Shown in pieces: positions 61,801 to 64,000 of a stretch of DNA of 64,000 nt. Source of the DNA: Perkinsus marinus ATCC 50983 (taxonomy: Eukaryota > Perkinsozoa > Perkinsida > Perkinsidae); NCBI RefSeq assembly GCF_000006405.1, contig NW_003212973.1, forward strand, positions 29,668 through 93,667, read 5' to 3'. Each line of letters begins with the position of its first letter. The first letter of the stretch is position 1. The position numbers and the translations under genes are program-made. The notes below the pieces were generated by a model. It saw only the letters and a list, made by a program, of their open reading frames with translations, was not told the origin of the DNA and did not search any database.

Positions 61801-62921
61801 ATAATAAGGGGACGCCAATGCTTGGCAGAGACATATGTAGGGTACTCCAGTTGAGAGCTCCTTATAATGATGATTTTACAGGTAAGAGTTTGATCGATGC
61901 AGCAACGAAGGCTGCTGCTGCTGCTGAGGGTGGGGAGGATACCGCCTCTACGGCGGCTACTGAGACCAAGTCTAGTGAGGGGCAAGTGAAGGAGGAGGAG
62001 GAGGTCGAGAACAAGAACGGTGATGCCAACTCTCGACGAGGGTTTGTTAGTGATGCTGTTCGACTGGAGGAGATGCTATGGTAAGAGAGAGAGGTTTGGG
62101 AATTTCGTGGCGCAGTGACGGTGTTTCTATTGAAGGCATGCATCGCCTTATGACCCAGTGAAGACTAAGTGTTTGGAATGCGGGGATGAGCTCGAGGAGG
62201 AGTGGGCCGACGAGCCCGTGGATATGCCCGTCTTCAAAGGTTGGTATCTCTCCTGCCTCCTTTCCCCTACGTACTGTCCTTAGACACCGTGGTCGTCCCT
62301 GTCGGTTCCTCGGTACCTGTTCACTTTCTATGGCCGGGTATGGCCTCTGAGGATGGAATCGAGAGTAAGGATAAGAAGACTGCTGCTGCTGCCGCTGAGG
62401 GAGATCCACAGCCCCTCACGGTGGATGCTGCTATGGCGAGCGCTAGAGGTAGGTGTAGGCTTCCGGTTGCTGCTACTCCTCATGAGCTCATCAGATGACT
62501 ACCGTATGCATAATACGTTGTATTTCCATCGTGGCTGTTGGATCGGCAATCCACTGTTGAGGGAGAGGGAGTATCAGAAAAAGTATGTATCTATACCCCA
62601 CATGATCTACTATTGATCTTGAGAGGAACACCATTCTGTCTTTCCCAGTCGCGTGTCTCATCTCACCATCATTGTTGTTGTCTCAGATTGTTGCTGGTGG
62701 AGGCCCATCAGCCGTTATCGAGCTTGGCTGATGCGGAGGAGGAGAAGGCAACGATGATGGAATTGGATGGTGGTGTTGAAGTAGAGGGAGTTGCCAACAC
62801 GAGGATCATCGTCGAGGAGGGTGTTGAAGCACCAGAGGGAGGAGGAGCTACTGAGGAGCAGAAGGCACTCGAGATGCGACGTTCTCAACTTGCCACACAT
62901 GGCAGACGAAAGCGCTTCTAG
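58830..62921 (+). CDS. PCF11: Pcf11-like mRNA 3'-end cleavage and polyadenylation factor
   Basis: Pcf11 binds the Pol II C-terminal domain through its CID and helps cleave pre-mRNA and end transcription. ATG 58830 opens a helical CID-like region: AEFNKALTALPAKASEKQIQ, YDVVLAITNDIKN, YRIYILKSIDDIFVAALKRA, LLPERILNRLTAMHGNVKPQ. A charged helical middle follows (LAATRLKEGKRKEASKTLSD; EEEEEVVDTAMEEIPGHGKR). The C-terminal part has the two Pcf11 zinc knuckles: VQCGTCALRFAIRQDLLDHH with GWNEAGRRHTL (61589-61746), and TKCLECGDELEEEWADEPV (about 62163-62218) with NTLYFHRGCW (62508-62537). It ends HGRRKRF, stop 62919-62921. Four introns carry tRNA-like or repeat cores: 60643-60694 (head of the 160-bp repeat), 60894-60938, 61412-61455 and 62081-62135 (A-box-like). 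Copies of the repeat lie in introns near 59030 and 61200. Confidence 0.8.
59031..59200 (+). repeat. Dispersed ~160-bp repeat, copy in first Pcf11-like intron
   Basis: This is the most complete copy: head GGGGGAATATATGTTCG, middle ACATACGAATTAGGGTAGAA, tail ATTGTCACCAACACACGTAG. The host intron is about 300 nt (58982-59288). Confidence 0.8.
60643..60694 (+). repeat. Short Pcf11-like intron made from the head of the dispersed repeat
   Basis: The 52-nt intron begins GTAT and continues GGGGGGAATATACATTCG, matching only the first 20 bases of the repeat. Confidence 0.6.
60894..60938 (+). repeat. Pcf11-like intron with A-box-like core, antisense
   Basis: This 45-nt intron follows EWIQHFFMM. The opposite strand holds CAATTTCGTGGCGCGTGA. 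Confidence 0.8.
61198..61300 (-). repeat. Dispersed repeat, partial copy in a Pcf11-like intron
   Basis: The minus strand reads GGAATATACGGCTCGGGAG, then GGGGGTAGAAGTATACAAGA and ATTTCCTCAGAATTTCCTC. It lies in the intron between LETHIRVQ and VAETRKLAA. Confidence 0.65.
61412..61455 (+). repeat. Pcf11-like intron with A-box-like core
   Basis: This 44-nt intron follows KALAHIQ. The coding strand holds CAATTTCGTGGCGCGCGGTC. Confidence 0.82.
62081..62135 (+). repeat. Pcf11-like intron with A-box-like core
   Basis: This 55-nt intron sits just before the second zinc knuckle. The coding strand holds AATTTCGTGGCGCAGTGACG, the copy closest to a tRNA A box (TGGCGCAGTG). Confidence 0.82.
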
Positions 62922-63090
62922 TATTACGTTTTGTAACTACCAAGTGTTGTGTTGTAGTTGAGTGAGGAGGGAGACAATAAACGATCCACAACGGAGAAAA
63001 CTTAGTTAATATTGTGAAGTTGAGAGGAGGACGAATTGCACAGTTCTGAGATGTGAATTCCTTGCTCGCCATGATAAACGAGTGACGATC

Positions 63091-63405
63091 ATGGCCGTAT
63101 TATTTTAGTATCTCATAGCTGTGCCTGTAGAACTTGTTGGAAGTCTAGCCTGTAACACTACTTGGCTGATGTACAATATCTAATCTACGAATTTAAGGAT
63201 AAAATACGTTCCTTAGAATACTCGGGCTGATTTTTCACATTCGTGGAGCCTTTTGGGTGGCAAACATATCCCCTTGGGCAAGAACGTGGCAGTAGATCCT
63301 CAATGGATTGATGCCAATCATGGTGTCCCAATTGATGCACTCCAACACATAGATATGAATTCTAGAGGAAGCCCTGAGTACACCGTTGCTCGCCAAGACG
63401 AGTAG
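63091..63405 (+). CDS. Partial or small plus-strand gene, unknown
   Basis: An exon from about 63209 to TAG 63403-63405 reads KHIPLGKNVAVDPQWIDANH and VPIDALQHIDMNSRGSPEYT, clearly protein-like but unknown to me. An acceptor CCTTAG precedes it. A GCTCGCCATGATAAACGA element at about 63064-63081 just before ATG 63091 suggests a start there, but the first exon is not resolved. Confidence 0.35.
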
Positions 63406-63469
63406 CCATCGGTGATCTACGTGAGACCATGAAATTGGCGAGGAGTGGTATCGTGTGATGATGGATCCT

Positions 63470-63690
63470 TCCAGGATTCACTGGTCGAGATATGCTATAA
63501 ACATGCTGATGGTGATCTCACATAGTTGTTGCCCCAATCGGGCTTCCTTGGCCCTCTTCTTGTCTCGGACTATCCTTGCTTTATCCCTCTCCATATCCCT
63601 TTGCATTTTGAGCTCGTCTTCCATTACCCTCTTATCGGCTGACCAACACAGCTCATCACACCAACGTTCAGCAGACCCTACCTCGCGCTT
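63470..63690 (-). CDS. Coiled-coil exon of a gene running off the window
   Basis: On the minus strand the frame reads SAERWCDELCWSADKRVMED, ELKMQRDMERDKARIVRDKK and RAKEARLGQQLCEI before a stop. The charged helical pattern is typical of a coiled coil. Upstream exons toward 64000 are not recognised. The opposite-strand frame 63455-63883 (Ser/Leu-rich) is its shadow. Confidence 0.4.
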
Positions 63691-64000
63691 CCGCCCGTCT
63701 CAAGTGCCCTGCCTGGTCCTTGATACCTGCTCGGTGCTCGTGTGTTCTGGTATCGCATTCGGGGTATTTCCTAGCTGTGGAACTCTCACCTGTGAAACTG
63801 TGTGGAATGATGCCCATCAGTGGTGTTGCCTAATGTGGCTGAGACAAAAAGCGAATCTTCGTTTCTATAATCTCACGAGGTAGCTACTACGCCAAATCGC
63901 CTTATGGTGGTGTCCATGGTCATGCAAGGAAAACAACATCGATCTTCACGACTTCGTTCGTGGGTGCCATGCGGTGCTGAACTCAAAAAGGAGTGGTATC

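Noticed and set aside
61785-62498. Minus-strand frames opposite the Pcf11-like gene
   Set aside because: The plus strand carries the conserved zinc-knuckle exons; the opposite frames mirror its Ala/Glu/Ser-rich codons.

Overview
The window is eukaryotic nuclear DNA. It is packed with protein genes on both strands, each broken by many short GT-AG introns (mostly 35-90 nt). The best guess is a Perkinsus-like alveolate (Perkinsozoa). The support is a two-domain ApiAP2 protein, transportin, MAF1, CASP and other core eukaryotic genes, intergenic spaces of a few tens to hundreds of bases, and introns full of ATG/TAG/TAA-type trinucleotide runs. I found no rRNA, no CRISPR, no bacterial operon and no certain tRNA gene. 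One 100-bp run of N (28894-28993) is an assembly gap.

Layout. 0-8.6 kb: a minus-strand region coding for coiled-coil and EF-hand segments, possibly one gene, in very repeat-rich DNA. 8.9-13.2 kb: transportin (+). 13.5-16.4 kb: a 55-aa small protein and mitochondrial NADP isocitrate dehydrogenase (-). 17.2-22.4 kb: MAF1, then a copine with a C-terminal RING (+). 23.1-25.6 kb: the Golgi protein CASP (-). 26.1-28.7 kb: prohibitin-2 and a leucine-rich-repeat protein (+). 28.8-41.9 kb, all minus: a dimethylglycine/sarcosine dehydrogenase-like enzyme, a PEX11-like protein, an ApiAP2 factor, a 59-aa protein, a three-KH RNA-binding protein, a BMT5-like methyltransferase fused to C2H2 zinc fingers, a secreted coiled-coil protein and an FHA protein. 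42.1-42.7 kb: an 18-copy, 28-bp minisatellite. 42.9-46.9 kb: a 304-aa intronless ORF and a GC-rich stretch I could not resolve. 47-57.3 kb, minus: MCM4, an RsmB/NSUN-type methyltransferase, a coiled-coil protein and a DHAR-type glutathione transferase. 57.9-62.9 kb, plus: a MAPEG protein and a Pcf11-like 3'-end processing factor. The last kilobase holds two partial genes.

The genes do not form a pathway; they are housekeeping genes placed side by side. The striking feature is inside the introns. At least eleven introns in seven genes carry a core that looks like a tRNA T-arm (the Pol III B box, GGTTCRAYYCC), in either orientation. Seven further introns carry a second core, AATTTCGTGGCGCG, that resembles a tRNA D-arm/A box. 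One intron of the MAPEG gene contains an almost complete 72-nt tRNA-Arg(UCU)-like sequence whose D-arm GTGGCG also serves as the 5' splice site. A separate dispersed repeat of about 160 bp also lies in introns between 47.8 and 61.3 kb. Together these suggest that introns were gained or refilled from tRNA-derived or small mobile sequences (introner-like). This is my inference and needs a genome-wide test.
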